Assembly: GCF_003054245.1 (NCBI RefSeq) | Contig: NZ_QBKR01000006.1 | Coordinates: forward strand, 81,482-145,481 | Length of the DNA: 64,000 bases | Reading direction: 5' to 3' | Source: Melghirimyces profundicolus | GTDB lineage: Bacteria > Bacillota > Bacilli > Thermoactinomycetales > DSM-45169 | Shown here: positions 16,500 through 25,311 of the stretch, piece by piece | Layout: each line of letters opens with the position of its first letter | Numbering within the stretch: the first letter of the stretch is position 1 | The notes under the pieces: generated by a model | What the model saw: only the letters and a program-made list of their open reading frames with translations | Database searches by the model: none | Told to the model about the DNA's origin: nothing | Translations under genes and position numbers: made by a program

Positions 16500-17618
16500 A
16501 TGAAAATTCACCAGGTGGATACATACCCCTTGTTTTTTCGATTGAAAGAGCCATACGGTGACGCCAACGGGTACAAATTCTACCGGAGCGCCTTTTGGTT
16601 CCGGATCCGAACCCAATCCGGGATCGAGGGATGGGGGGAATGTGTCGATTGGCTGCCCGTACTGGAAAAAGGATTCCAGGAGCGGGTCATCCCCTTTTTA
16701 CTGGGGCAACCGAGTACGAAGCGGTTGCAGTTGGTTTCCACCATTAAAAAGTGGCATCCCCGCATTGCGGCAGGTGTCAGCATGGCACTGACGGAGATCG
16801 CGGCCAAAAAAGCGGGTATGTCCGTCTGTGACCTGTGGGGAGGAAAACGATGGCCCAAAGTCCCGGTCTACGCCTCTTTCCAATCTTACACGGATCGGCC
16901 GGACTGGGCCGGCCATTCCTTGCGGATGGTGGAACAGGCGGTCGCTGACGGTTTTCGGCAACTCAAAGTGAAAGTCGGTGGAAAGTCCTTGCGGGAAGAT
17001 CAGCAGCATATTTCATCCTTGAAGGCGATGCTGGGAGGACAGGCTCAGGCGGCAGTGGACGCCAACCAGAGCTATGATGTGGCAACTGCGCTGAGATGGA
17101 ACCGGCTGTTCGAAAGCGGGGGTGATTGGCTCTGGTTTGAGGAACCCATTCCGCTGGACCGTGCCGACTCATACCGGCTTCTCCGGTCCCGTTGCCCGAT
17201 CCCCGTTGCCGGGGGAGAAAATCTCCCGGGACCCAAGCAGTTCCTCCCCCTGCTGCAGGAGAATGCGGTCGATATCATGCAACCGGATGTCATGCATGTG
17301 AACGGCGTGGACGACTTCCGCGACACCCTGCAGTTGGCCCGCCACTTCGGGCTGCGGGTTTCCCCCCATGCCTTTGACGGGATTTTGTCCCGCTGCTATG
17401 CCCTGTTGGCCCAAAGCTGTCTCTCCTCCTGGAGCAAGATGGACGGGGAAGAGATTGAGCCGGTGGAATGGGATGCAATGGAGAATCCCTTCACCTCGCT
17501 CCTTCCGATTCGACCGTCGGGCGGTTCCGTCACAATCCCCGAGGGGGTCGGAATCGGGATGGAACCGGACCCGCAGCTTTTGGAAGCTTATCGTTGGGAT
17601 GGTTCCAGCTATGGATAA
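16500..17618 (+). CDS. Enolase-superfamily enzyme (mandelate racemase/muconate lactonizing type)
   Basis: A 372-residue enzyme with an N-terminal capping domain (residues 1-125) and a TIM barrel. KVKVG carries the catalytic Lys pair, AVDANQSY, WFEEPIP and GGENLPG give the metal-binding D-E-E set, and SPHAFDG carries the catalytic His. Such enzymes abstract an alpha-proton from carboxylates, often acid-sugar dehydration. Substrate cannot be set from sequence. The uronate remnants 5 kb away make a sugar acid plausible, but there is no operon link. It is divergent from formate dehydrogenase, with AAGGGTGGGACGGCA before ATG. Confidence 0.88.
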   Translation: MKIHQVDTYPLFFRLKEPYGDANGYKFYRSAFWFRIRTQSGIEGWGECVDWLPVLEKGFQERVIPFLLGQPSTKRLQLVSTIKKWHPRIAAGVSMALTEIAAKKAGMSVCDLWGGKRWPKVPVYASFQSYTDRPDWAGHSLRMVEQAVADGFRQLKVKVGGKSLREDQQHISSLKAMLGGQAQAAVDANQSYDVATALRWNRLFESGGDWLWFEEPIPLDRADSYRLLRSRCPIPVAGGENLPGPKQFLPLLQENAVDIMQPDVMHVNGVDDFRDTLQLARHFGLRVSPHAFDGILSRCYALLAQSCLSSWSKMDGEEIEPVEWDAMENPFTSLLPIRPSGGSVTIPEGVGIGMEPDPQLLEAYRWDGSSYG

Positions 17619-17711
17619 AAAACTTCCGGCTCTTGAGGTTGCTTCCGTTTTCCACGGGGATTCAGGTTACGCCTGTGTACGATCAAAACGGCACGGATCC
17701 CTGAAGAATAA

Positions 17712-17747
17712 GAAAAGAGGTCCTCCGGAGGAAGGATCTCTCTTTTC
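17712..17747. terminator. Probable bidirectional terminator
   Basis: Imperfect hairpin with AAAAGAG/CTCTCTTTT outer arms and TCCTCC/GGAGGA inner arms, ending in TCTTTTC on + and CTTATTC on -. It lies 95 bp behind the enolase-superfamily gene. Confidence 0.6.
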
Positions 17748-17925
17748 ACGTTCCTTATCGGACGACGGAATGACGACGAGACGAACCGCCTCTCGCCGAT
17801 CCAGTCGGTCAAACCCCATGTTGATCTCTTCCGGAGCCAAGGTGTCCGTCAACAACCGATCCGCGGGAAGCCCCGTCCAGGAATACAGCGAGGAGGCCCC
17901 ATCTCATACAATACCGCAAGCACGC
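17745..17925 (-). pseudogene. Zinc alcohol dehydrogenase remnant with large internal deletion
   Basis: On the minus strand an N-terminal MDR-like start (RVLAVLYEMGPP) is followed after some 15 codons and a frame change by the last 40 residues of a zinc alcohol dehydrogenase (RLLTDTLAPEEINMGFDRLD, EAVRLVV). About 300 residues between are missing. The 17926-18061 stretch upstream gives short coding-like bits I do not recognise. Confidence 0.6.
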
Positions 17926-18061
17926 GTTTTCTGATCAAGGCACCACTTCTTTTCGGAGTTGGTCAACGCCTCCTCCATTGACTGGAAGGAGACGAAGAAT
18001 CCGACCGGGGCGCCGCGGGACAGGCCCGGGGAACCGGGACCGCCGTTTCGACCCCATCCCC

Positions 18062-19387
18062 TTAAGAAGAGACCGTCTCTCTTCCGGACACCGTCGTCCC
18101 GGGTTTCTCCTCCAGGACGTCTCCTTGGAAGGTTTCCGAGGCAAGGTAGACGGAAACGAACGTCAGGATCGCCATAGCAGCCATATACAAGGCGACGGCC
18201 CACGGATCCCCGCCCGTCCAAGCGAGCAGCGTGGTCGCGATCAGCGGTGAGAGACCGCCCGCAAAGACGGATGCCAGCTGATAACCGATCGAAACACCGC
18301 TGTAGCGGACACGCGTCCCGAAGAGTTCCGAGAAGAAAGCCGCCTGAGGCCCGTACATCGCGGCGTGTCCGATCGCCATCGACAAGACGATGCCCAGCCA
18401 AATCAGGATGGTATGCTTCGTATCGACCATCCAAAAGAAGGGAAAGGCGAACAGCGCCGAGAATGCCGCGCCGCCCATGTAGACAGGACGCCGGCCAATG
18501 CGGTCGGAGAGGGCGGCAAAAGCGGGAATGGTGAAAAACTCGACTGCGGTGGCGATCAACACCCCGTTGAGGATCATGCTTCGCGGGAGTCCCAGCTGCT
18601 CCGTCGCATATGAGAGCACGAACACACTGAAGATATAGAAGGAACCGTTTTCGGCAAAGCGTGCTCCCATCGCCAGCAGAACCTGTTTCGGATAGGTGCG
18701 GAGCACTTCCAAGATCGGAAGCCGAGATTCCGACTTCGACTCCTTCACCTTTTCAAACGCAGGGGTTTCCATTACGCGCAAGCGGATGAACATCCCCACT
18801 CCGATCAAGACAATGCTGAATAAGAAGGGGACGCGCCATCCCCAGGTCATAAACTGCTCCTTGGGCAGCGCCGAAAAGATGGCGAAAATGGCCGTGGACA
18901 GAAGCAGCCCTCCCGGCACACCCATCTGGGTCCAACTGCCGTAAAAGCCGCGTTTTCCTTTTGGAGCGTGTTCCACGGCGATCAGCGCAGCTCCGCCCCA
19001 TTCGCCTCCAACGCCGACCCCTTGCAGTAGACGTAAGACGACCAGAAGGATGGGGGCCCAAATCCCAATTGATTCGTAAGTGGGCAACAAACCGATCAGG
19101 AACGTGGCGATACCCATGATCGACAGGGTGAGGATGAGCATAGACTTGCGCCCAATCTTGTCGCCGTAGTTCCCGAAGATGATCCCGCCGACCGGCCGGG
19201 CGACAAAACCGAGAGCAAAGGTTCCGAAGGACTGAAGCGTCCCGATCAAAGGCTCTGATTCCGGGAAAAACAACTGCGGGAAAATCAAAGCGGCGGCCGT
19301 TCCGTACAAGAAGAAATCATACCATTCGATCGCCGTCCCGATGAAACTGGAGAAAGCAGCTTTGAACACCTGATTTTTTTGGGCCAT
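18062..19387 (-). CDS. MFS transporter, metabolite:H+ symporter (MHS) family
   Basis: A 441-residue, 12-helix proton symporter of the MHS/ProP type. The N-terminal signature GTAIEWYDFFLYG is diagnostic, followed by RPVGGIIFGNYGDKIGRK (loop 2-3) and LRLLQGVGVGGEWGGAAL (helix 4). Family members import di- or tricarboxylates, aromatic acids, alpha-ketoglutarate or betaine. ATG 19385-19387 is preferred over the adjacent GTG, with GGGGGTGAT upstream. It follows the sigma54-controlled alcohol dehydrogenase on the same strand after a 200-bp gap, so it may be cotranscribed. Confidence 0.92.
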   Translation of the reverse strand: MAQKNQVFKAAFSSFIGTAIEWYDFFLYGTAAALIFPQLFFPESEPLIGTLQSFGTFALGFVARPVGGIIFGNYGDKIGRKSMLILTLSIMGIATFLIGLLPTYESIGIWAPILLVVLRLLQGVGVGGEWGGAALIAVEHAPKGKRGFYGSWTQMGVPGGLLLSTAIFAIFSALPKEQFMTWGWRVPFLFSIVLIGVGMFIRLRVMETPAFEKVKESKSESRLPILEVLRTYPKQVLLAMGARFAENGSFYIFSVFVLSYATEQLGLPRSMILNGVLIATAVEFFTIPAFAALSDRIGRRPVYMGGAAFSALFAFPFFWMVDTKHTILIWLGIVLSMAIGHAAMYGPQAAFFSELFGTRVRYSGVSIGYQLASVFAGGLSPLIATTLLAWTGGDPWAVALYMAAMAILTFVSVYLASETFQGDVLEEKPGTTVSGRETVSS

Positions 19388-19596
19388 CACAAATCACCCC
19401 CCGTGGATTTTCAAATCGTCTGATAGAGATCCTCCATAAGTCTGAACCAGCAGGTCATCACCACCTTTCTCCGGGTGAAAATTCAAGCCCCTTTTCCCGT
19501 TGGCAGGAATCCGGTCTCCACCGACGCAGCTTGAGAAGGGTGATCGTTGTCTCAGCCCTGCTCAATATCAGTTGCAGTTTTATAAATATTTCGTTT

Positions 19597-20793
19597 TTAA
19601 TGGGTACACTCCATATTGGAAAAAGAGTAATCGTAGCAGTAACGGTAAAGCTCGACGATCTCCCCGTGTGTCGGAATGCGGGGATTCATTTCAGGACTGC
19701 CGCTGTCGAGAGCATCGGCAGCCATTTTATCCAACGCATTCTCCAATTTCTCCCGCTTGATACCCCACGCCTTCATATTGGGGATGTCCAGAGCTGAACA
19801 GAGCCCTTTGATCTTGGAGATCGCTCCTTCCGCCGCCTCTTCGTCAGAACGCCCTTCCAGACACCTGTCGATAATACGGCCGATAACGGCCAGCCGCGGC
19901 ACGCATGCCGGTCGGGTGAATTCCAGTACCGCCGGAAGCAGCATCGCGTTGGACACCCCGTGGGGGACATGGAAAAGAGCACCGATCGGTCGGGACATCC
20001 CGTGCACCAGACAGACGGAGGCGTTGGAGAAAGCCACCCCCGCCTGCATCGCGGCCAACGCCATGTTCTCCCGGGCGTCGAGATTCTCCCTGTTTTCATA
20101 AGCTTTGCGGATGTTTGGAACGATTCGTTCCACGGCAGAAAGAGCCAGCGTGTCCGTCAACGGATGAGAACGGCGGGAGATGTAAGCCTCGACGGCGTGA
20201 CACAGCGCATCCAACCCCGTCGCGGCCGTCACTTTCGGTGGGCAGGAGACGGTGAGCACCGGATCGACGATGGCGACGGCCGGAACGAATGCGGGATGCT
20301 TGATCATCATTTTTACATCGTCTTTCGTGTTGGTGATCACCGTCACACTGGTGACTTCCGAACCCGTCCCCGCTGTGGTCGGGACGGCGATCAGCGGGAT
20401 CGGATCCCGTTCGATCCGTTTTTTGCCCCCTGTGTAATCACCGATGTACCCGCCGTTGGCGGCCACGACCGCCACCGCTTTGGCGGTGTCGAGACAGCTG
20501 CCGCCGCCGAGGGCGACGATCACATCGCACTGTTCCTCCTGAAGGCGTTTCAGCGCTTCCCCGACGTATCGATCCGTCGGTTCCGAATGGATGTCGAGAT
20601 ACGAGACGTGGGAGACCCCGGCTCGATCCAGGTATTGCCGGCAACGGGCGACATGTCCGTTCCGTTCCATGACCCGGTCACTGATCAAAAGCGCTTTTTT
20701 GCCGAGGCAGACCGCCTGCTCCCCGACCTTCGCGAAGGAACCGCGTCCGTAAAACACGGCAGGCGGCATACGTAACTCGGCCGATCCCTTCAT
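19597..20793 (-). CDS. Iron-containing (group III) alcohol dehydrogenase
   Basis: A 398-residue NAD(P)-dependent dehydrogenase. The nucleotide loop is ALGGGSCLDTAKAVA near residue 95; TTAGTGSEVT follows. Metal ligands fall in GLDALCHAVEAYISRR (Asp and His), CLVHGMSRPIGALFHVPHG (two His). Likely substrates are short-chain alcohols, diols or hydroxy acids. It has its own sigma54 promoter 46 bp upstream, and the CBS/PAS activator behind that promoter is its probable regulator. Confidence 0.93.
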   Translation of the reverse strand: MKGSAELRMPPAVFYGRGSFAKVGEQAVCLGKKALLISDRVMERNGHVARCRQYLDRAGVSHVSYLDIHSEPTDRYVGEALKRLQEEQCDVIVALGGGSCLDTAKAVAVVAANGGYIGDYTGGKKRIERDPIPLIAVPTTAGTGSEVTSVTVITNTKDDVKMMIKHPAFVPAVAIVDPVLTVSCPPKVTAATGLDALCHAVEAYISRRSHPLTDTLALSAVERIVPNIRKAYENRENLDARENMALAAMQAGVAFSNASVCLVHGMSRPIGALFHVPHGVSNAMLLPAVLEFTRPACVPRLAVIGRIIDRCLEGRSDEEAAEGAISKIKGLCSALDIPNMKAWGIKREKLENALDKMAADALDSGSPEMNPRIPTHGEIVELYRYCYDYSFSNMECTH

Positions 20794-20838
20794 GCCTCAT
20801 CCCCCCTGGTCGTCATTTTTCGCGCTGCCAGTATACAG

Positions 20839-20854
20839 AGCAAAAACCGTACCA
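20839..20854 (-). promoter_or_regulatory. Sigma54 (-24/-12) promoter of the iron alcohol dehydrogenase
   Basis: Minus-strand TGGTACGGTTTTTGCT: GG and GC exactly 12 nt apart, matching TGGCACG-N4-TTGCW at all key positions. The start would fall near 20828, 35 nt before the ATG. Confidence 0.85.
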
Positions 20855-20930
20855 AGGATTTGCACGGAACGGGTCCCAAAAATGCGAAGGATTTGTCTTT
20901 TATATTCGACATGCGTCGGATCTAAGTCGG

Positions 20931-20957
20931 GTATGTGTCTGGTTATCCAGACATACG
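20931..20957. promoter_or_regulatory. Palindrome, candidate enhancer site for the sigma54 activator
   Basis: GTATGTGTCTGG-TTAT-CCAGACATACG is a near-perfect inverted repeat about 80-100 bp upstream of the sigma54 promoter, touching the activator stop. It has no T-tract on the minus strand, so it is not a plain terminator. A second small palindrome (CGACATGCGTCG) lies near 20908-20919. Confidence 0.55.
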
Positions 20958-20959
20958 CT

Positions 20960-22807
20960 TCAATCGAGCCCGTATTTTTTCAACTTTTCGTACAGTGTCG
21001 AGCGATGGATCCCCAGTTGCCGCGCCGCTGCCGCTTTGTTCCCTCCGACCTCGGCGAGGGTCCGCAAGATGGATGCCCGTTCCCGTTCCATGGCAACCCG
21101 CTTCACTTTGGTCAACAGGTCGGAGCCGTCGTCCACAAGGTCCATCGGGGAAGGCGGTGCCGCTTGATCGGGCCGGGAAGCGTTCCCCCCTCCCCAAAAG
21201 TTCGGAGGCAGGTCCTGCGGACGGATCTCTTCCCCTTCCGCCATGCAAACCAGCCTTTCTACGGTATTGGCCAGTTCCCTTACATTTCCCGGCCAGTCGT
21301 AATCCATCAGGACGGTCATCGTCTCCCGAGCCAGCTGCTTCGGCGGCAGGTTGTAGCGTTGGCAAAACCTCTGCAGGTGGCGAGACAACAAGAAGGGTAT
21401 ATCCTTTTTCCGTTCCCGCAACGGCGGAATGTAAAGATGAATGATGTTAAGCCGGTAATATAGATCCTTGCGGAACCGCCCCTGCTTGAACAGTTGTTCC
21501 AAATCCTGATTGGTCGCCGCGATGATCCGCACATCGACACGGTGTTTGGAGACGCCGCCCACCCGCTCCACTTCCCGATCCTGCAGGACCCGCAGGATTT
21601 TCGCCTGCATCGGCAGGGGCATGTCGCCGATCTCGTCCAAAAAGAGCGTGCCTTTGTGCGCCAGTTCGAACTTGCCCGGTTTTCCGCCTTTTCGTGCTCC
21701 GGTGAACGCTCCCCCTTCATAGCCGAACAATTCCGCTTCCAGAAGGTGTTCCGGTATGGCGGCGCAATTGATGCTGACAAAAGGCCCGTCGGCAAAGGGG
21801 CTGGCATGGTGGATGGCTTTGGCGAACATCTCTTTACCCGTCCCGCTCTCCCCGGTGATCAGCACAGTCGCGGGCACGGCCGCCGCCCGGCGAGCCATCC
21901 TTTTGACGGAAGCCATTTCTTCGCTCTGCCCGATAATCTGCTCGAAGGTGCCCTCCTCGCGCCGACCACCCGGCTGAGGCACGAATCCCGCTTTCTCATT
22001 CACCTGCCGCGACAACTCCTGCTTCCGCTCGAGAATCCTGTAAAGCTCGGTCACCCCCTCAAAGATGAGCATGCCCACCGCGCCGACGATTTCTCCTTCT
22101 TTCCAGATCGGGATGCGGTGAACGACCATGTCCTGGCCTTGGATGCGTTGAATGTACCCGATTTCCGGGATGCCGGTCTTGACAACAATGTGCAGCCGCG
22201 TGTTCTCGATCACCTTCGTCACATGCTTTCCAAGCACATCCCCCCGCTTTTTTCCTAAAAAACGGCTGTAGGCATCGTTGAATTCGCGGATAATCCCCTT
22301 CGCGTCGCAGACAACGACCCCTTCATAAGCGCTTTCGAGAACCGCGCTCAATGTTTCGGCGGTGTATTCCGTCTTCCGTAGCCGGACCAGGTTGTGGGAG
22401 TAAGCCTGAAGAATGTGGGCCCGGGTCAACATGCCGACGAGAACTCCCCGACTATCAACGACGGGCAGGGGGCTGACTTTCAACCGAAAAGCTTCGGTGA
22501 TCGACCGGTCGGCACCGATCATGTCCACCGGGCGGCGCATCACTTGTCCGACAGCGGAATCAGGGGAAACTCCCCGAACATAGCACCTCGTCAAATCGGA
22601 TTGGGTGATCAGACCGACGACATGCCGGTCCGCGTCCACGACGGGCAAGCCGTCGATCCCGCAAGCAACCAAAATTTCGGCCGCTTCCCGCAGGGACTCC
22701 TCCGGCGTGACCGCGTGCGGGGCGTCAGTCATCCAGGCACCGACCCGCTCTTCAGCACTCCCCTTCTCCTGAACCGTTTTCACTTGCTCCATAAAACCAC
22801 GGGACAT
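20960..22807 (-). CDS. Sigma54-dependent activator with CBS pair, PAS, AAA+ and Fis-type HTH
   Basis: Enhancer-binding protein of about 615 residues. Two CBS domains (residues about 25-145, VACGIDGLPVVDADRHVVG and VSPLPVVDSRGVLVG) suggest adenylate or CoA-ester sensing. A PAS domain follows (about 155-265), then the AAA+ domain with Walker A GESGTGKE, the sigma54 contact GAFTGA and Walker [13 protein letters not shown]-terminal Fis-type HTH (GGNKAAAARQLGIHRSTLYE) ends the protein. ATG 22805-22807 sits 6 nt behind GGGGGTG; an upstream in-frame GTG is less likely. It probably activates the adjacent iron alcohol dehydrogenase. Confidence 0.93.
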   Translation of the reverse strand: MSRGFMEQVKTVQEKGSAEERVGAWMTDAPHAVTPEESLREAAEILVACGIDGLPVVDADRHVVGLITQSDLTRCYVRGVSPDSAVGQVMRRPVDMIGADRSITEAFRLKVSPLPVVDSRGVLVGMLTRAHILQAYSHNLVRLRKTEYTAETLSAVLESAYEGVVVCDAKGIIREFNDAYSRFLGKKRGDVLGKHVTKVIENTRLHIVVKTGIPEIGYIQRIQGQDMVVHRIPIWKEGEIVGAVGMLIFEGVTELYRILERKQELSRQVNEKAGFVPQPGGRREEGTFEQIIGQSEEMASVKRMARRAAAVPATVLITGESGTGKEMFAKAIHHASPFADGPFVSINCAAIPEHLLEAELFGYEGGAFTGARKGGKPGKFELAHKGTLFLDEIGDMPLPMQAKILRVLQDREVERVGGVSKHRVDVRIIAATNQDLEQLFKQGRFRKDLYYRLNIIHLYIPPLRERKKDIPFLLSRHLQRFCQRYNLPPKQLARETMTVLMDYDWPGNVRELANTVERLVCMAEGEEIRPQDLPPNFWGGGNASRPDQAAPPSPMDLVDDGSDLLTKVKRVAMERERASILRTLAEVGGNKAAAARQLGIHRSTLYEKLKKYGLD

Positions 22808-23103
22808 GCTTCTCACCCCCCTGACGTCCCTGCAGTTTGATAAACAGGCTTCGACAACAAATGTTCACAACCCTTTTCCAAAAAAGCGCTCCTGAAAAAG
22901 ATCGACCGGAGACCTTGCCTTATAAATATAAATGCTGGTTCGGTCCGGCGGAAACGGAGCGGACAGTGATTCTTCATTGGGAGGGCAAAAGGCGCGAAGA
23001 CGGAAACCACGTGACAAATCTGCTCCGGACTGTTCATAATCAGACACACCCACTACGAATTCGGTAAAGCCGATGCGCCCGTGAAAATCACGTCTTCTGT
23101 AAA

Positions 23104-23136
23104 AAAAGATCCCCCCTCCATCAGGAAGGGGATTGC
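23104..23136 (-). terminator. Terminator of the aco operon
   Basis: Minus-strand hairpin ATCCCCTTCC/GGAGGGGGGAT followed by CTTTTTTTAC, 10 bp behind acoC. The rest of the 22808-23146 gap shows nothing more I can name. Confidence 0.8.
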
Positions 23137-23146
23137 CACCATTCCA

Positions 23147-24250
23147 TTATGACAGGGGCTTCAACGACTCGGGGTCACCGAGTAATCCGATTACATGCTG
23201 CAGGAACCGGGCTGCCGGCGCACCGTCCACCACCCGGTGATCAAAGGTGAGGCTCAGGGGTAACCGCAGCCTTTCCACCACCTCGCCATCGTGGAGTTCC
23301 AGTTTGGGCTCGGCTTTTCCCACCCCCAGAATTCCGGATTCCGGAGGGTTGAGAATGGGGGTGAAAAACTGGATCCCGTAACCGCCCAGGTTGCTGACGG
23401 TGAAGGTTCCGCCCATCATCTCCTCCTGGGACAACCGTCCCTCCCGGGCATTGTGGGAAAGCCGGTCCACTTCTTCCTGCAGCTCTTTCGGAGAACGTGC
23501 ATCGGCTTCCCTCACCACGGGCACCCATAACCCCTCACCGGTATCCACAGCCACGCCCAGGTGAACCTGCCCATGTTGCACGACGCCGTCCCCCGTCCAG
23601 GTGGCGTTCATGTCCGGATGATGTTTCAGGGCATCGGCCACCGCAAGCAGAACCCAGGTGTTAAGAGAGATCTCCGGCTCTGATTTACGGATTTGCTGGA
23701 GTGATGTGATGTCGGCCCAGGCGGTTTCGGTGAGTTGGGCGGATTCCCGCAGGCTTTTCATCATCCTGTTCGCAATGGTCCGCCGGATTCCGGTGAAGCG
23801 AACGGTCTCCGATCGATCAGCCTGCACCGCCTTTCGCACATCTTCCTCGGTCGGCCTTCCCCCCGGACCCGTTCCCTTGATGTCGGTCAGATCGACACCC
23901 AACTCCTTCGCCAACTTGCGAACCCGGGGGGAAGCCGCCACAAAAGGTTTGGGAGCCGGTGTCTCCACCGTGGCGCCAACTTCTTGTACCGCGTCGCCCG
24001 TGGACTCTGAGGCATCAGAAACGTCTTCTATCAGCGCCACCACTTCCCCCACCGACACCACGTCTCCCCGGTCCTTCAGGATCCGACTCACCCGTCCACT
24101 CGCCGGTGATTCCACCTCAAACTCCGTTTTTTCCGTCTGGATTTCCAACAACACTTCCCCGGCTTCAATGGGGTCCCCTTCCCTTTTGTGCCAAAAGACG
24201 ACGACACTGTCCAACCCTTCATCTGTCGTTTTGGGAACTTTTACTTCCAA
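23147..24250 (-). CDS. acoC: 2-oxo acid/acetoin dehydrogenase E2 (dihydrolipoyl acyltransferase)
   Basis: A 367-residue E2 with one lipoyl domain (LEIQTEKTEFEVESP, lipoyl-Lys in TEKTE, about residue 43), a peripheral E3-binding domain (ASPRVRKLAKELGVDLTDIK, about 105-140) and the catalytic domain ending with the active-site SLTFDHRVVDG. The start is TTG (24248-24250), as stop codons lie just upstream in frame. The third gene of an E1alpha-E1beta-E2 operon next to acoR, it would transfer the acetyl group from acetoin cleavage to CoA. No E3 gene is present here, so E3 must come from elsewhere. Confidence 0.85.
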   Translation of the reverse strand: MEVKVPKTTDEGLDSVVVFWHKREGDPIEAGEVLLEIQTEKTEFEVESPASGRVSRILKDRGDVVSVGEVVALIEDVSDASESTGDAVQEVGATVETPAPKPFVAASPRVRKLAKELGVDLTDIKGTGPGGRPTEEDVRKAVQADRSETVRFTGIRRTIANRMMKSLRESAQLTETAWADITSLQQIRKSEPEISLNTWVLLAVADALKHHPDMNATWTGDGVVQHGQVHLGVAVDTGEGLWVPVVREADARSPKELQEEVDRLSHNAREGRLSQEEMMGGTFTVSNLGGYGIQFFTPILNPPESGILGVGKAEPKLELHDGEVVERLRLPLSLTFDHRVVDGAPAARFLQHVIGLLGDPESLKPLS

Positions 24251-24273
24251 TCTCCATCATCCCTTATGTCTGT

Positions 24274-25296
24274 TTAGACTTCCTTCATCATGGTTTGAAC
24301 GGCTTTTTCAATCGACTCCACCCCGGGGATCACACGGTTTTCCAGCGGGCGACTGTAGGGAATGGGAACATCCGGGACCGCCAGCCGCCGGACGGGTGAT
24401 TCCAGATCATAAAGGGCCTCTTCCGCCACCGTGGCCGCGATTTCCGACGTCATCCCACAGGACCGGTAATCCTCGTCCACCACCAACAGGCGATGGGTCT
24501 TTTTCACCGACCGGATGATGGTCTCCCGGTCCAGGGGGACGAGAGAGCGCAAGTCGATCACTTCGGCTTCGATCCCGTCTTTTGCCAACCGGTCGGCGGC
24601 CTCCAAGGCATGATGCGTCATCATCTGGATGCCTACGATCGTGAGGTCCCGTCCTTCGCGAACCACTTTCGCCTTACCGAGGGGGACGGTGTAGGGATCT
24701 TCAGGCACCACTCCCTGGGAGGCGTCAATCGGCGTCATCCAACCCAGCCCTTGCAGGGATTTGTGAAACATGAAGACCACCGGGTTGTCATCTTGGATCG
24801 CGGAAATCATCATCCCCTTGATATCGTACGGAGTGGACGGCGCCACCACCTTCATGCCCGGCAGGTGGGCAAAGGTGGCGTAGAGCGTCTGCGAATGCTG
24901 TGCGGCATCGTTATACCCGCCGCCCACGGCGGTCATCAGCACCATCGGAACCTTGACGGCACCGCCGGACATATAATGAATCTTTGCCATGTGGTTGTAA
25001 ATCTGATCCATGCAGACCCCGAAGAAATCGACGAACATTAATTCCGCAATGGGGCGCATCCCTTCTGTTGCAGCACCGATGGCAGCCCCGATGAACCCGG
25101 TTTCTGAAATGGGGGTGTCCATGACCCGTTCCGCCCCGAAACGATCCAGCAATTTTTCTGCGGAACCGAAGATCCCGCCGTACTTGCCCACATCCTCCCC
25201 CAGCAAGAAAACACGGGAATCCCGCTCCATCTCCTGAGCAATGGCTTCGGAAAGCGCCTTGTTCCCGGTCAGTACGCGGTCTTTCGTGGTTACCAT
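24274..25296 (-). CDS. acoB: Acetoin/2-oxo acid dehydrogenase E1 beta subunit
   Basis: A 340-residue thiamine-diphosphate E1 beta chain: FLLGEDVGKYGGIFG, DTPISETGFIGAAIGAA, EADLMFVDFF-type core (here IAELMFVDFFGVCMDQIYNH) and a C-terminal transketolase domain with VVDEDYRSCGM. ATG 25294-25296 is chosen with GGAGGG 9 nt upstream. It forms the heterotetramer with AcoA, starts 15 bp behind acoA, and is translated from the same sigma54 transcript. Confidence 0.88.
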   Translation of the reverse strand: MVTTKDRVLTGNKALSEAIAQEMERDSRVFLLGEDVGKYGGIFGSAEKLLDRFGAERVMDTPISETGFIGAAIGAATEGMRPIAELMFVDFFGVCMDQIYNHMAKIHYMSGGAVKVPMVLMTAVGGGYNDAAQHSQTLYATFAHLPGMKVVAPSTPYDIKGMMISAIQDDNPVVFMFHKSLQGLGWMTPIDASQGVVPEDPYTVPLGKAKVVREGRDLTIVGIQMMTHHALEAADRLAKDGIEAEVIDLRSLVPLDRETIIRSVKKTHRLLVVDEDYRSCGMTSEIAATVAEEALYDLESPVRRLAVPDVPIPYSRPLENRVIPGVESIEKAVQTMMKEV

Positions 25297-25311
25297 GTGC
25301 AAACCCTCCTG

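Noticed and set aside
17904..18434. Minus-strand ORF of 176 codons overlapping the MHS transporter
   Set aside because: Shadow frame of the transporter gene for most of its length; only the short piece beyond 18061 is unexplained.
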